Shown: positions 10,443 through 21,190, counted from the stretch's first letter. The stretch: DNA of 64,000 nucleotides from Limonium bicolor (GCA_023374045.1 CM041779.1:271656062-271720061); one strand, 5' to 3'. Notes: generated by a model not told the origin, from the sequence alone. Numbers and translations: made by a program.

Positions 10443-11340
10443 GCTTTATTTGGGCGATTATGGCATCCCAACCCCATCAACTGCAAGGCTTTGCATAAGG
10501 TCTTAGGGTATTTATGGAAACCCAAGTCTCAGTTCAAGGTAAATGATATTGGGTTTAACCAATTTACGTTTCAGTTTTCTAATGAAACAAATGCTAAGTT
10601 TGTGCTGGGTAATGGTCCTTGGCACTTTCAAAACTGGCTCTTGGTTGTGTTTGTTTCTGCTATAGATCCTAATATCACAATAGAGGAGCATGATCCTACC
10701 ACCACTAAGATTTGGTCCGCTAACACAATCTTCCTATTTCGTTTTAAACAAAGCCTCTGCGGTTGGACTGGGAAACAAGATAAGAAAGTTCATTAGCTGC
10801 TCTGAACGACTGAATCCTCTTGCATCCAAGGTCCTAAAAATCTGCGTGGAAGTCAAGATATCTATCCTCTGTGTAGATTGATAGTGCTGTCCTTAGGGGG
10901 GAAAGATAGATGCTGTAGAGTTTCATATGATAACCTCCCCTTTCTGTGCTTCAGATGTGGTAGGATAAATCATGTCATTTCTGAATATCCTTTCAAAGGA
11001 GATACAAAAAACAAACAGGAAAAATGTGGCTTATGGGTTAGATTTGAGTTTGCGGGTTCCTTGGTTGTCATTGAAGATAATATTCTTACGGATCATCTAA
11101 ATGGATCATTGAGGAGACTAGGGAATGAGATATTGATAGAAGAAGATTTGGAAGAGCAAGCTGAAGGTACTAATACTGTAAAGATTTTGGGATCGAGTAA
11201 GACAGGAAGGCATGAAGAAAAGGGAGAAAAATGCCTTAATGGAAATGAGCAGTAAACTCTCGGAACCCAAAGGAAGAGAGCAGCAAACTGAGGTTAAAAT
11301 GGTTCAAGTTACTCAAGGGAGTAAAAGCATGATGATAACA
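10443..11340 (+). pseudogene. LINE ORF1-like (DUF4283 and CCHC zinc knuckle), frameshifted
   Basis: ORF1 of plant L1 elements is an RNA-binding chaperone. The frame at 10,491 reads KVLGYLWKPKSQFKVNDIG, FQFSNETNAKFVLGNGPWHF and NWLLVV, matching the DUF4283 pattern (L..IW......V.D.G...F.F......VL..GPW.F....L.L). A frameshift near 10,690 separates this from the frame at 10,878. That frame holds VSYDNLPFLCFRCGRINHV, the zinc knuckle found just after DUF4283. The last metal ligand is Tyr (HVISEYP where Cys is expected). The acidic tail (EEDLEEQAEG) is interrupted by the MITE at 11,344. Plant DUF4283 proteins also occur outside LINEs, but the boundaries argue for the LINE. Confidence 0.8.
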
Positions 11341-11343
11341 AAA
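11336..11343. repeat. MITE target site duplication, left copy
   Basis: TAACAAAA, repeated at 11,882-11,889 directly after the right terminal inverted repeat. Confidence 0.75.
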
Positions 11344-11881
11344 GGGAAAATTACATGCCTCACCCATGACATTTGGCGAAATTACACACTCCACCCACAT
11401 GGTTTCAAAAATTACTTTCCCCACCCATGTGGTTTCTCCTTTTTTATCCAACAACAACTTTCTAACTTTTGTTCAATTCAAAATATGCTTAAACATTGTC
11501 CAAAATTGATGAAACTTTACATGGATGATGCTAAAGTGATATATTTTGATCTTATGTCAAATCCAAAGTTTTTTTAATCTTAAATGTGACCCGTGGGACC
11601 CAATGAAACATGTGACATGCTCATTGGGTCCCACATGTCACATTTAAGCATAAAAACTTTAGATTTCTCACTGAACCAAAATATAACACTTTAGCATCGT
11701 CTATGTAAAATTTCGTCAATTTTCGACAATGTTTAAGCATCTTTTAAATTAACCAAAAATTAGAAAAGTTGCTGAATGTAAAACGGGGGAAACCACATGG
11801 GTGGGGAAAGTAATTTTTGAAACCACGTGGTTGGAGTGTGTAATTTCGCCAAACGTCATGGGTAGGGCATGTAATTTTCCC
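11344..11881. mobile_element. Foldback MITE, palindromic over its whole 538 bp
   Basis: It starts GGGAAAATTACATGCC and ends with the inverse, GGGCATGTAATTTTCCC. The inverted repeat extends inward over at least 100 bp (CACCCACATGG...CCACGTGGTTGG and so on) and continues imperfectly to a centre near 11,612, where a smaller palindrome (GGGACCCAATGA / TCATTGGGTCCC) lies. An 8-bp direct repeat TAACAAAA flanks it. There is no coding capacity. TSD length suggests a hAT-type and the long inverted repeats suggest a Mutator-type transposase, so I leave the superfamily open. Frames at 11,212-11,577 and 11,236-11,457 are incidental. Confidence 0.9.
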
Positions 11882-12827
11882 TAACAAAAAAATTCCTCTT
11901 TGATTCTGAGAAAGAAAAAAAAGAAGGCTTTAGAATCTGATGAAGAAGGTTTAGACAGCTCTAAAAAAAGTCCTCACAAAGCTTACCTTCACTATCAATA
12001 AGAGAAAGGAAGTAGTTAAGGAGATGAGTGAAGCTCATTCATCAGATCTGGTGGGACAAGAAGCAGGTAATAAGGTTAGTGTCATCCCTTAAAAAAGAGA
12101 ACGGTGTATCAGATGGAAGACTGGCAGGAAGCACTTAAGAAATTCAATGAAGCTAAAACTAAGAAAGCAAAGGCTTTAGAAGAGGAGGAAGGTGATCTGA
12201 ACCAGTCCATAGCCCAAATCATGGAGGAGGCTGATAGATTATCTCCTCCCCTGGTTTCCCCAACAAGATTTGTTATCAGTCAGAAGTGGTAAATCAAAGA
12301 GAAGGCAAATATATTTACAGTTCAGGCATATCAGATACTGAAAGGAACAAGCTGTCCCGAAAAAAGAAGAAATCCCCAAACAAGAATCTTAGAGAATAAA
12401 AGACCTGTTGCAAGAGAAAGGTAATTTAGCCACTATGAGTACTAGGATGTCATCATCAAAGGCTGCCATTGCTGATAAGCAAGGCAGCCAGAAGAAATGA
12501 ATATACAACGTCTTGCTGCTGGGGGACGGGTCTCCTCCTAGTAGTAATGCAGGAAGTGATGCTTAACCAGATTACATTTGTCGGTTAACCTTCCTTCTAC
12601 TGAGACCTGGAAAACAGTAAATAGGAGTAAAAATAATGAAATTCGAAAAAAAGAGTAGCAGCCTTTCGTGGGTCTTCAGGGTTAGTAACCAAAGGCAGTA
12701 GCTGCCTCTCTGCTGCTAAGGAAGAAAATATTTAGCTGGAGATTTGGGCTTCTGATATATATAAAGAAATCAGAAGAGCAGTTTCCTCAGGTGGGACAAA
12801 AAGAGAGAGATAAAGGGCAGATTTCAT
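11882..12827 (+). pseudogene. LINE sequence between ORF1 and RT, decayed
   Basis: This continues the charged ORF1 tail interrupted by the MITE (Lys/Glu-rich short frames, for example 12,104-12,292 with EDWQEALKKFNEAKTKKAKA), with many stops. No endonuclease motif is visible, so that domain seems deleted. The 12,104 frame is probably ORF1 tail in a shifted frame, not a gene. Confidence 0.45.
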
Positions 12828-13418
12828 ATGTTTGTTCATCAAAGTAGGGTGAAGTATCAAAATCAGAATCTTGTGAGAATGTTTCATAGCACATTCAACG
12901 TGCGAAAGGTTAGCCTTAAAACATACTTAACAGCTCTGGAGCTTATCTTACAGATGGATAGACTTAGCTTCTATTTTAAGCTAACAAAAACTTCAATCAA
13001 GAGTATGATTTGTAGGGACAACTGGCTCAATGATAGTAAGTCCATTCAAGTCTGGATTAATGTTTGTTTATCTAAGACAAGATGTCCTACAGGTAGGAAC
13101 TGGTGCTGGCAGGAGAAGTTCAATATCTGGGCAGGAAGGAACTACTTTGTTATCGAAGAAATCTTTTGTTTTTGGCGTAAGATAGCGCATATTCTAGAAT
13201 TAGATCGACTCTGGGGTGTTGAATGTAATAGGATTCATAGTATGATCTTTGTTTTTGTCTCTTCTACTACTGATAATAGTAGTGTTAGCGTTGTGAATAC
13301 GTTCTGTAGTATGGAGCACCGAGACCTGGGAGTTTATTTTCAAGCACAAGTAGCTATCGGATTCTGGGTGTTTCTTTTAACCCTGTCTGACTTTTGTAAT
13401 GTCTGGTTTACTTTCTGA
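12828..13418 (+). pseudogene. LINE reverse-transcriptase and C-terminal remnants
   Basis: A 196-residue frame. Its first part, FVHQSRVKYQNQNLVRMFH followed by VSLKTYLTALELI, fits the plant L1 RT motif in which a GR.I..NILL.QELVR.YH segment precedes the LK.D...A.D.V catalytic block. Here the catalytic Asp is lost (LKTYLTA). After an apparent deletion the rest resembles the Trp/Cys-rich C-terminal part (RDNWLND, FWRKIAHIL, VECNRIHSM, compare ..IW.ERN.R.. ). It ends 30 bp before the A-rich tail, as L1 ORF2 does. Identification is by motif order only. Confidence 0.5.
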
Positions 13419-13448
13419 ATGAATGGAATGCAGTGTTATTCAAAAAAA

Positions 13449-13464
13449 AGAAAGTTCTTCTAAT
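13449..13464 (+). repeat. LINE target site duplication, right copy
   Basis: AGAAAGTTCTTCTAAT, identical to 9,811-9,826. Confidence 0.9.
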
Positions 13465-13883
13465 CGTTTCCCTAAAGTTGGTGTTTCTTTACCTAAAATT
13501 CTGGACAACTTCAAACCTAAATTCAAACCCCTTTTCCAAGAACCCAAAATAAATCGTTTTCAAACCAAACTAAAAATCAAAACTTTTATCGGGGGACATG
13601 AAATGTCTAATACTTTCAAACCATGTCCTCCCTAAGTTAGACATCACTTGTCTCTCTTCCAAAAAAATTCAAGACGGAGCGCTGGGTCGCACCAACCCTT
13701 GTCGTAGACTGAATTTCTACAAGTGGGGCATTAAGGTGACTAATTTCCCCTAATTGCAGCCTAGTTTTTTTCAAGGTGGGCTGCTAGGTTTGAAGCTGTT
13801 TCCTAGTTACAACCTGGATTTTAGAATCGTCTAACTTCCCTCTATTCGATTTCAATGTTTTTAGTGTTTAAAAAACCCGGGCG
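13465..13883 (+). mobile_element. Old Ogre-like LTR, middle segment
   Basis: Non-coding continuation of the sequence interrupted by the LINE, ending at GGGCG (13,879-13,883), the left target duplication of the minus-strand element. No gene is seen; the 70-residue frame at 13,423 is incidental. Confidence 0.45.
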
Positions 13884-14856
13884 TGTGAGCCTTGATTTTT
13901 GAACCTATCCTATGCTGATTAGATTGATTAGGATCTGATCGGGTTCTAGGTCCACTTATAACCTAAGATTAATAACTATGTCATATAACACTAATTATTA
14001 AATCCTAAGTTAGCTCACTGGAACCTATTACGAGTCACCACCTAATTTTAACCTAGGGTAAAGTAGGAGGGGTAGAGTTTGGGTTCGGGGGCTTGGTATT
14101 CGACTTATTCAGGGTTCAATTACTTTCATTACCCCTCGAAGTCGTTTTTCCTCTACTTAGTTTAATTACGGCTTATTACGAGTCATTTTAACCTAAGTGC
14201 GCGAACTTCTGATTTTTTTTGTATTTTTTGTGTTTTTTTCTTTAAACATTTTTTGACAGAAAATTAAAGTGTAAAGTGAAATTACCTAAACTAGGGTTTC
14301 AGAGGCAGAATTAGGTCAAATTTTGTTTCCGTCCTTGGCCACGGACCTAATGTCCGAACCCACGGACCCTAGTTAACCTAGTTATACAGAAAAAGTCGAA
14401 TCGAAAAGAAAATGAAATTTTGAAAAGTCTGGGGCCACGGACAGGGCATCCGTGGGCCCGGACATAAGTTGAAAACCCTAAAACATTTGAAAATTTAATT
14501 CCTGCCGCGGTCCGGGGGTGTCCGTGGGCTCGGACCACCCTCAAACGACAGCGTTCTGGTGGTTCTCGACGGTGTTCTCGGTTCAAATTTTATGGGTGTG
14601 TAGCTTACGAGATTTTTAAAAAGTTAGTATTCAAAAGAATCCAATTTGAAGCTGAATTTAACACGAAACTTAGTGCATAAATTATCAGGGAAAAACGAAG
14701 GAAAACGCTAACTCAGAGCTGAAAAGTTTGGTTTGATTCCAAATTTCAATAGAGAGTTAATGAAGTCGAGGAGAGTTAGAAAACCTGAACTCTAACCTGT
14801 TTTACCTTTGGATTCGAGGTGTTTCTTCACGCCAGGATTCTTTAGAGGTCTTGTGG

Positions 14857-14861
14857 ATGCC
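14857..14861. repeat. Target site duplication of the solo LTR, left
   Basis: ATGCC, repeated at 18,757-18,761. LTR copy C shows the uninterrupted site GGATGCCGGTTCC. Confidence 0.95.
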
Positions 14862-16718
14862 TGAAATACCCCGTAATTAAAAATAGTGATTAATTAGGCT
14901 AATGAATAATTTAGAAGCTTAATTAAGTATAAATAATCATGAGGGAACAAATCCCGAAGAAAACGGATCCTTAAAATGGATTAAAAACACTAATGAACAT
15001 TAAAGCGCGTTGTTCGAGGTAACCGGGAAAACGCGATTTTAAGCGGGTCAAATAGACTCGTAATAATTTTGGTCAACTAAATAGTCATTAATAAATATTA
15101 GTGAAGGTATTGGACCAATAAAATCAATAAAACTAGAAAAGAGTAAAAACTGTCAAAAACGGGAAATTGTGAGGTGAGAGTGTAATTAAAATAAGTTAGT
15201 GTGTCCACTTTGAAAATAAAAATGTAAGTGAGTGTGTGTGTGTAGTATGGGCCGATTTACTAGCTCTCTCACACCCCTCTCTTAACTCCTTTCTTATATG
15301 CAAAAGACAAAAAAATAAAAAGGGCAAAAAGTAACTCTCTCTCTCTCCCCTCTCACAAAACCCACGTACTGCTTCTCTTCTTCTCTCTCTCTGCTTTCTA
15401 TGGCGATTTGAGAAAAACCACACACAGCAGCTCACTTGCATCCAATCTTTGAAACCTCAAACCACCACCAAATGCTACAAAAACCATACCGTTGAATTCG
15501 TATTGTCAAGGAGATCATTCTCCACCTTTCAAAAATCTAAAACCACCAACTTTAATTTTGAGGGTATTATCGGTTGAGAGCTTCAAGAGCACCATTAGAG
15601 GACCTATCATCTCCTTCAAGTTCTAAGGTAAGAAAATACCAAAGCTTCACTCTTTCCATTTTCCTTGCAAAAAAAAACCAAACTCACGTGAACACCATTG
15701 TGTTTCCTCACCCAGCCGGTTGGTGTTCCTTCTTGAGAGCTGAAGCACTATCATTTGTTTACCCAAAAACAACATTAGAAGCTCAAGGTAAGAGTTCCTA
15801 AGTGTTTAAATAAGTTCTCATAAGTTAGGGTTTGAAACCTACGTAGGAAAATATATTAGTTTGGTGTGTAAGTGTGTGCCTTGTTACATGGTGTAGCTTG
15901 GTTTAAATAAAACAAGAAAACAAAGAAGGAAGAGGAGCTGTAAAGAAGAAGAAGGAGAGAAAGGAAAAGAATCAAGAAAAACCAAAGGTAAAGAGAAGCC
16001 TCTGTATAATTTTAATGTTTGTGTATGTGTAGGTATATTGTTTTAGCAATGAACTAAACCACTTCAACCGTAGGAAAAGAATGGGTACATTAATGTGAAT
16101 GGTAGTTGTAGTTTGGAGTTTTTGAAAACAAGAAAATAATATGCTAAGTGTAAATGTTGAGTGTGCAAGAGGTATTAGAAATATATGTGAGAATATTGTA
16201 TATGTCGAACAGGTTGTGAAAACATTGAGTGTGCAAAATTATGTGGTGAGAAGACTTAGAAATGTAGGGAACCTCTGTCAAAACTTGTTTAGAAATGTAG
16301 AGTCTTGGTTGATGTTAGAAAATAAAGAAACAGAAGAGAATTGCAGTGAAGAAAAAATGAGATTGTTTACTTTGGTTGTAACAGGAAGAAAGAGTATGGT
16401 TGAGTGGAGTTGTAAATGGTGTATTGAGGGTTGTCAAACTAAGTTAGGCTAGTGTAAGAGTCATTGAGTTAGTGGGAAGAAGAATAGGAAGGTCTGTAGC
16501 ATTATTTGAAGAAGTAGAAATGTAACAGAGGAAGAAAAAAAATTACAGTAAGAGTGTTAATGTAACAGATTTTTGTAGTGTCGTTTTAGGCTAGTTTAAA
16601 ATGCTTAAACAAAGTTAAAACATGCTAGATTATATATAGAAATATTAGGGAAGAGATTGGTAGAAGTTTGGAATTTAAACAAGTCGAAAAACTTATACAA
16701 ATCACAATACTGTAACTA

Positions 16719-17112
16719 GTCCGGGTTTGCAAACCAGAACACAAACCCGGACTAGCCTTAAAACACGACAGAAAGTTTTTACAAGGGATGGTCCTGGTTT
16801 ACAAACCAGGACACTAACCCGGACCACCCCAAAAATACACCCGTAAGTTACTAAAACAAATTGTCCGGGTTTGCAAAGTAGCACACAAACCCGGACGATG
16901 TCAAAAACATACCCGTAGCAATTTCAGACATATGGTCCGGGTTCGTATATAGGGATGTAAACCCGGACCATGCTCAAATCTTACCCGAGAGTTCTAAAAC
17001 CTTGTGGTCCGGGTTTGTAAAGTAGGACACAAACCCGACCAGTCCCAAATCTTACCTGAGAGTTTTTCCAAGTGGGGGTCGGGTTTGTAAACTCGGACAG
17101 TAACCCGGACCA
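16719..17112 (+). repeat. 72-bp tandem repeat x6, each unit with a GTCCGGG...CCCGGAC hairpin
   Basis: Units start at 16,719, 16,791, 16,863, 16,935, 17,007 and 17,078. Each has arms of the type GTCCGGGTTTG and CAAACCCGGAC around a 10-14 nt loop, then a spacer that often contains CCGAGAGT or CCCGTAAGT. Arms are damaged by single changes in units 2, 5 and 6. Confidence 0.92.
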
Positions 17113-17929
17113 CCCCAAAATTTGTACATAAACTATTTTAAAGCTTAGGTAAGGATGGGTAATGATGGGTAATGATATTATAAGATGATTAAGACATAAT
17201 TAATGATGTTTAAAGGTCATTAAGGCCATAAACAAGTTTAGAAAATAATTTTAAGTAAGTAGCATAAGTACATGTATTTGAACAATAATGAATTAGTAAG
17301 TATAAACCAAGAAATGTTAGTAAAGTAGTTAGTTTAAGGGTAATTAACCACCCAATTGTATGTATATGTTAGGACTTGGATTGTGAACACCGGAGGAATG
17401 TCGGATACAAGTACAACGGTGAACGGTATGGATTCCTCATGCCCTGTATGCTATCTTGGTTACTCTGATTTGTGTGTTGTGTGCTAATTGGTCACCAAAT
17501 AAGATAAATGCACGAATCGGAGATACTATGCATACTTGTGAATATGTAGTGTTGTATGTTGTGAATATTTTCTTAAATCTTAGTTTGTATAATTCATGAA
17601 ATGTATGGATGATAATGCATGTGTGTATGTATGATGTATTTCATTGTGACCGAATATTTGTGTGAATGGACTTCTAACTTATTCCTAACAAGCTGACCAT
17701 CCTAACTTAAATTGGTAATTAAATTGTAATGAGTAGAAGTCCGATATAGTTTCGGCCACGCGTGAGGATGCAGAGTCACGAGAGGTTGGCTCCAATTCCT
17801 GACTCTTAAACTGGTCCGCGGCCCAAATCCCTTAAGTGGGTAGCATCCCGGATTAGTGAGTCAAGTAAATCCCGGAGGTGGGACGGCGTAGTCCCCAGGG
17901 CCGGAGGTCCCGACGACTTAACTTGAGTA

Positions 17930-18010
17930 TGAGTAAGTAAGTAAGAATGAGTAAGTAAAGTGAATGTAAGTAAGTAAGTGTAATTAAGAAAAAGTAAGTA
18001 ATGAGTAAAA
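17930..18010 (+). repeat. GTAA-type simple repeat
   Basis: Runs of GTAAGTAAGTAA and GAGTAAGTAA inside the solo LTR. Confidence 0.85.
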
Positions 18011-18193
18011 GAGTAAAAGCATTCCGATTAACCCGGGTGCATAAATTGGCTAACCTTGTGAAGGTAAGTAAGATGCGTGTTATTGTATTGTTGCCTTGGA
18101 ATGTGTAATGTATTGAGCATGATTGTATGATGTATGTAAAGCATGTATGTATGAAATTAATGAACAGCATGTTTAGTGGACGTCAAATAGTCG

Positions 18194-18259
18194 GCGTGCC
18201 CTAGCTAGCACGCGGTATATGCGGAGTTTATACGCAGCGTTTGCTGAGCCCCTTGGGGC
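18194..18259 (+). promoter_or_regulatory. Conserved hairpin block in the LTR 3' part (solo LTR copy)
   Basis: Three stems lie in 66 bp: GCGTGC/GCACGC (18,194-18,213), TGCG/CGCA (about 18,220-18,236) and the palindrome GCCCCTTGGGGC (18,248-18,259). The same block with compensatory changes is at 34,757-34,824. Role unknown. Confidence 0.6.
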
Positions 18260-18630
18260 ACCATTTTTACTACACACAGGTACTCGCGAAGGATGAAGAT
18301 GTGAAGACTTAGTTCTAGTTCTTTTGTCTTCTTTTTGGATTGTAAACATTGAATGATGATTGGTGTACTGAGTAGTACACGGCTGTAGTTTTTGATTAGC
18401 CGGTGTACCATGGGGTACACCTTTTTGGATAGTGGAAGTATTGGATTGGGGTATAGATGAGTAGCCTTAGAAACTCATTCTTTTGGGAAGTTGAATTGGT
18501 ATGTAATTGAATACACTTAAATACTCGGTGATCCATTGATGTAAGTATTGGTACGTGGTATTTTGGTAAGTAATATAGTAGCTCGGTACGTTATGTTCAT
18601 CAGACCGTGACTGTAAGTAAGGTAAGCCTA

Positions 18631-18652
18631 GCTAGCCGTATGGGCGGTTAGC
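18631..18652 (+). promoter_or_regulatory. Covarying 9-bp hairpin near the LTR 3' end (solo LTR copy)
   Basis: Arms GCTAGCCGT and GCGGTTAGC around loop ATGG; all nine positions pair (two as G-T). The counterpart at 35,144-35,165 also pairs at all nine positions although five of the nine base pairs differ. Confidence 0.65.
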
Positions 18653-18756
18653 GGCGTTGTATCACCCGCCGTAGTAAGTAGTATTTCCGCTGCGAGTAAC
18701 TCTGGATTATGGGATGATTGGACGGTAAGCATAGGATTAGCGGTTGGGGTGTTACA

Positions 18757-18761
18757 ATGCC
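18757..18761. repeat. Target site duplication of the solo LTR, right
   Basis: ATGCC, identical to 14,857-14,861. Confidence 0.95.
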
Positions 18762-19525
18762 GGTTCCGGATTGAGATCGACCCGAGCTTCTGACTCCTTG
18801 TTATTCTTGATGTTCTTCACGCCTTGGTGGTGTTTTGGTGGAGGTTTGATGATTGTTGATGTTGTGGGAGTTGAAGAATGTGTTTAGATGATGATTTTGG
18901 AAGGTTTTTGATGCGATTTCGATGCTCGGGTGTTGAAAAACGTGAGAGAGCTGTGACGGCTAGGTTTCTTGGTTCCTTAGGGTTCTTCTAGCTCTGATTT
19001 GATCAATGGATAAGGTTCCTTATATAGGGTTCCTTAAAGATAGAAAAATCCGGTAAAAACTGAGATTTACCGACGTTTTAGCTCAAAGGTTTCTAAAAAG
19101 AATTTGACTATGAAATTTTAAACATGGGTAAAGGATGATATTTCTGATTTTTCCAAGGTGGAATCGAATTTTTTGGATATTGGAACATTTTTAAATTCAA
19201 TTTCTTGTCAGATTCAATTAGAAATTACTAGAAAATTATTGAAATTTTGAAAAATCAAAATTCCAATGCCATTATGCTCTGAATGTCATCCTCTATCATG
19301 GGTTAAAATCTCAAAGCTTTTAGAATTGATTTGAGCCACTTTCGGTGGAGAGAGAAAGCTTATAGAGGGCTTAGGAGCCTTTGAAAATTACGAAAATGCC
19401 TCTGAAGCTGACCTAGCTGTCCTTAGCACTTCGGAATGTGCCGATAAAACTGGGAATCATTGCCGCTTAACCAAACTACCCTTTTAGATACTCTCTTCTG
19501 GGGGGTTAAAATTTTGGGTATAACA

Positions 19526-19540
19526 TATTGCCCCCCATCA
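19526..19540 (-). promoter_or_regulatory. Polypurine tract of the minus-strand element
   Basis: On the minus strand TGATGGGGGGCAATA directly precedes the 3' LTR start TGTTATACCC. Confidence 0.8.
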
Positions 19541-20027
19541 ACTTGTCTTTGTAATGAGAATGAAAAGACTGGTTGATGCCTGAGTGACGCCCCAAAATTT
19601 TGACCAGTAGTAAGGAAGAAATTAGATTTCTGCTAAAAGTCTAATGGTTGTGCTATGCTATTATGAGGCGCTAGCTACCTGGGGAATGAGTTGAACTGAG
19701 GAAAAAAGTGTGATGAAGGTGTCAAGAACCTATGAGTAGAATGCATATATGAGAATTGTGTGTATGACATGCTAACAAAATGTGTATGACATGCGAATGA
19801 AGATGGTATGAAAATGATGCTTGGTGCATTTGGGGACCGAAACCCGTGCCAATGCTCCTGGTTGGACCTTATGTGGACTTATTGTCATTGCCCCCCTAAC
19901 CGGTGTGCAGGGATAACTCCTGGTATAAACCCTCGGGACTTTGCCTTCACCCACCATTCGTTGATCCCAAAATAAGCTGACATAACTAAGAAAGATTTAT
20001 TGCCATCACCTTGTCAACTTCTATAGC

Positions 20028-20878
20028 CAGGGCTTATGCGAGCCTGGGTTATGCAAATGGTATGGAATGTTTGATGATGTAGTATGCAAGGTAGGGCTTA
20101 TGTGTGCCTAAGGGTGATACTACGTAAGGTAGAAAATGCAAGGTATGGCTGATGTGTGCCTAAGGGTGACTCTATGGAAGGTAGGAAATGCAAGGTAGGG
20201 CTTATGTGTGCCTAAAGATGGTTTCTATGTAAGGATGTAAGACAGGGCTTATGTGTGCCTAAATGGGAATGCTAGGTAGGGCTTATGTGTGCCTAAGGAT
20301 GTTTCTATGTAAGGATGCAAGACAGGGCTTATGTGTGCCTAAATGGGAATGCTAGGTAGGGCTTATGTGTGCCTAAGGATGTTTCTATGTAAGGATGCAA
20401 GACAGGGCTTATGTGTGCCTAAATGGGAATGCTAGGTAGGGCTTATGTGTGCCTAAGGACGTTTCTATGGTGGTAGGGCTTATGTGCGCCTGAGAAGGTT
20501 AGAGTATATGGTAGGGCTCATGGGTATCTGAGGTGTTTTTGTGGTGGTAGGGCTTATGTGTGCCTGGAAGGTGTCTTTTTGTGGTGATAGGGCTTATGGG
20601 TGCCTGAAATGATTGAATGTAAGGGGGTCTTATGTGTGCCTAAAGTGAATGAATGTAAGGGAGGTCTTACGGGTGCCTGGAATGATTGAATGTAAGGGAG
20701 GTCTTATGGGTGCCTAAAGTGAATGAATGTAAGGGAGGTCTTATGGGTGCCTGAAATGATTGAATGTAAGGGTGGTCTTATGGGTGCCCAAAGTGAATGA
20801 ATGTAAGGGAGGGCTTATGGGTGCCTGAAGTTGTTTTTGTGGTGATAGGACTTATGTGTGCCTAAGGTTTGAGAGTGA
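20028..20878. repeat. Degenerate tandem array, core GGGCTTATGTGTGCCTAA
   Basis: About 20 copies of the core at 36-80 bp spacing. An 80-bp higher-order unit repeats almost exactly three times (starts 20,261, 20,341, 20,421). Units drift toward GGTCTTATGGGTGCCTGAA at the right end. Confidence 0.9.
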
Positions 20879-20883
20879 AAACC

Positions 20884-21190
20884 CATCCTAACTCGATTGC
20901 TTATAGAGACCAAGACCCACCTAACTCGGTTGCTTATAGAAACTGAGATCCGTCTAACTCAGTTGCTTATGGAGATTGAGATCCATTCTACTCGGTTGTT
21001 TAAGGAGACCGAGATCCATTCTACTCGGTTGCTTATGGAGACCGAGACCCATTCTACTCGGTTGCTTATGGAGACCGAGACCCATTCTACTCAGTTGCTT
21101 ATGGAGACTGAGACCCATTCTACTCGGTTGCTTATGGAGACTGAGACTCGTTCTACTCGGTTGCTTATGGAGACCGAGACCCAATCTACT
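20884..21190. repeat. 33-bp minisatellite, about 9 units
   Basis: The unit is of the type CCGAGACCCATTCTACTCGG followed by TTGCTTATGGAGA. Thirty-three is divisible by three and the unit has no stop in several frames, so long frames appear on both strands (periodic METETHSTRLL on plus, HKQPSRMGLGL on minus). These are repeat by-products, not genes. Confidence 0.92.

Larger units (their letters stand above)
9827..13448 (+). mobile_element. L1-type LINE, internally deleted, with a nested MITE
   Basis: The element is bounded by a perfect 16-bp target duplication and ends in an A-rich tail (TTATTCAAAAAAAAG, about 13,437-13,448), the signature of target-primed reverse transcription. It carries an ORF1 remnant with DUF4283 and zinc-knuckle motifs and a short L1 reverse-transcriptase remnant. 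At 3.6 kb including a 538-bp MITE it is about half the length of a full plant L1. The endonuclease domain and most of RT are missing, so it is dead or was mobilised in trans. It inserted into the old Ogre-like LTR. Confidence 0.85.
14862..18756 (+). mobile_element. Solo LTR, Tekay-like Ty3/gypsy, 3.9 kb
   Basis: It starts TGAAATACCCCGTAATTA and ends GGGGTGTTACA, flanked by perfect ATGCC duplications, with no internal region. It is collinear with but diverged from the LTR at 30,802-35,268; shared blocks include TTGGTTACTCTGATTTGTGTG (17,457 and 33,471) and the hairpin block near the 3' end. It carries a CT-rich leader (15,330-15,400), splice-donor-like AAGGTAAG sites (15,628, 15,788), a 72-bp hairpin repeat array (16,719-17,112) and GTAA repeats (17,930-18,010). 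The open frames at 15,196-15,441, 15,574-15,801, 16,141-16,452 and others are incidental. Confidence 0.92.
13884..19525 (-). mobile_element. 3' LTR of the minus-strand Ogre/Tat-like element (copy B), split by a solo LTR
   Basis: On the minus strand this LTR begins TGTTATACCCAAAATTTT at 19,525 and ends GGCTCACA at 13,884. Removing the insertion (14,862-18,756 and one TSD copy) leaves about 1.74 kb, collinear with copy C. The polypurine tract adjoins it at 19,526-19,540. It contains decayed GTCC/GGAC hairpins around 14,420-14,550. Confidence 0.85.

Noticed and set aside
12104..12292. Independent coiled-coil gene (Lys/Glu-rich, 62 residues)
   Set aside because: It lies between ORF1 and RT remnants inside the LINE and is best read as decayed ORF1 tail.
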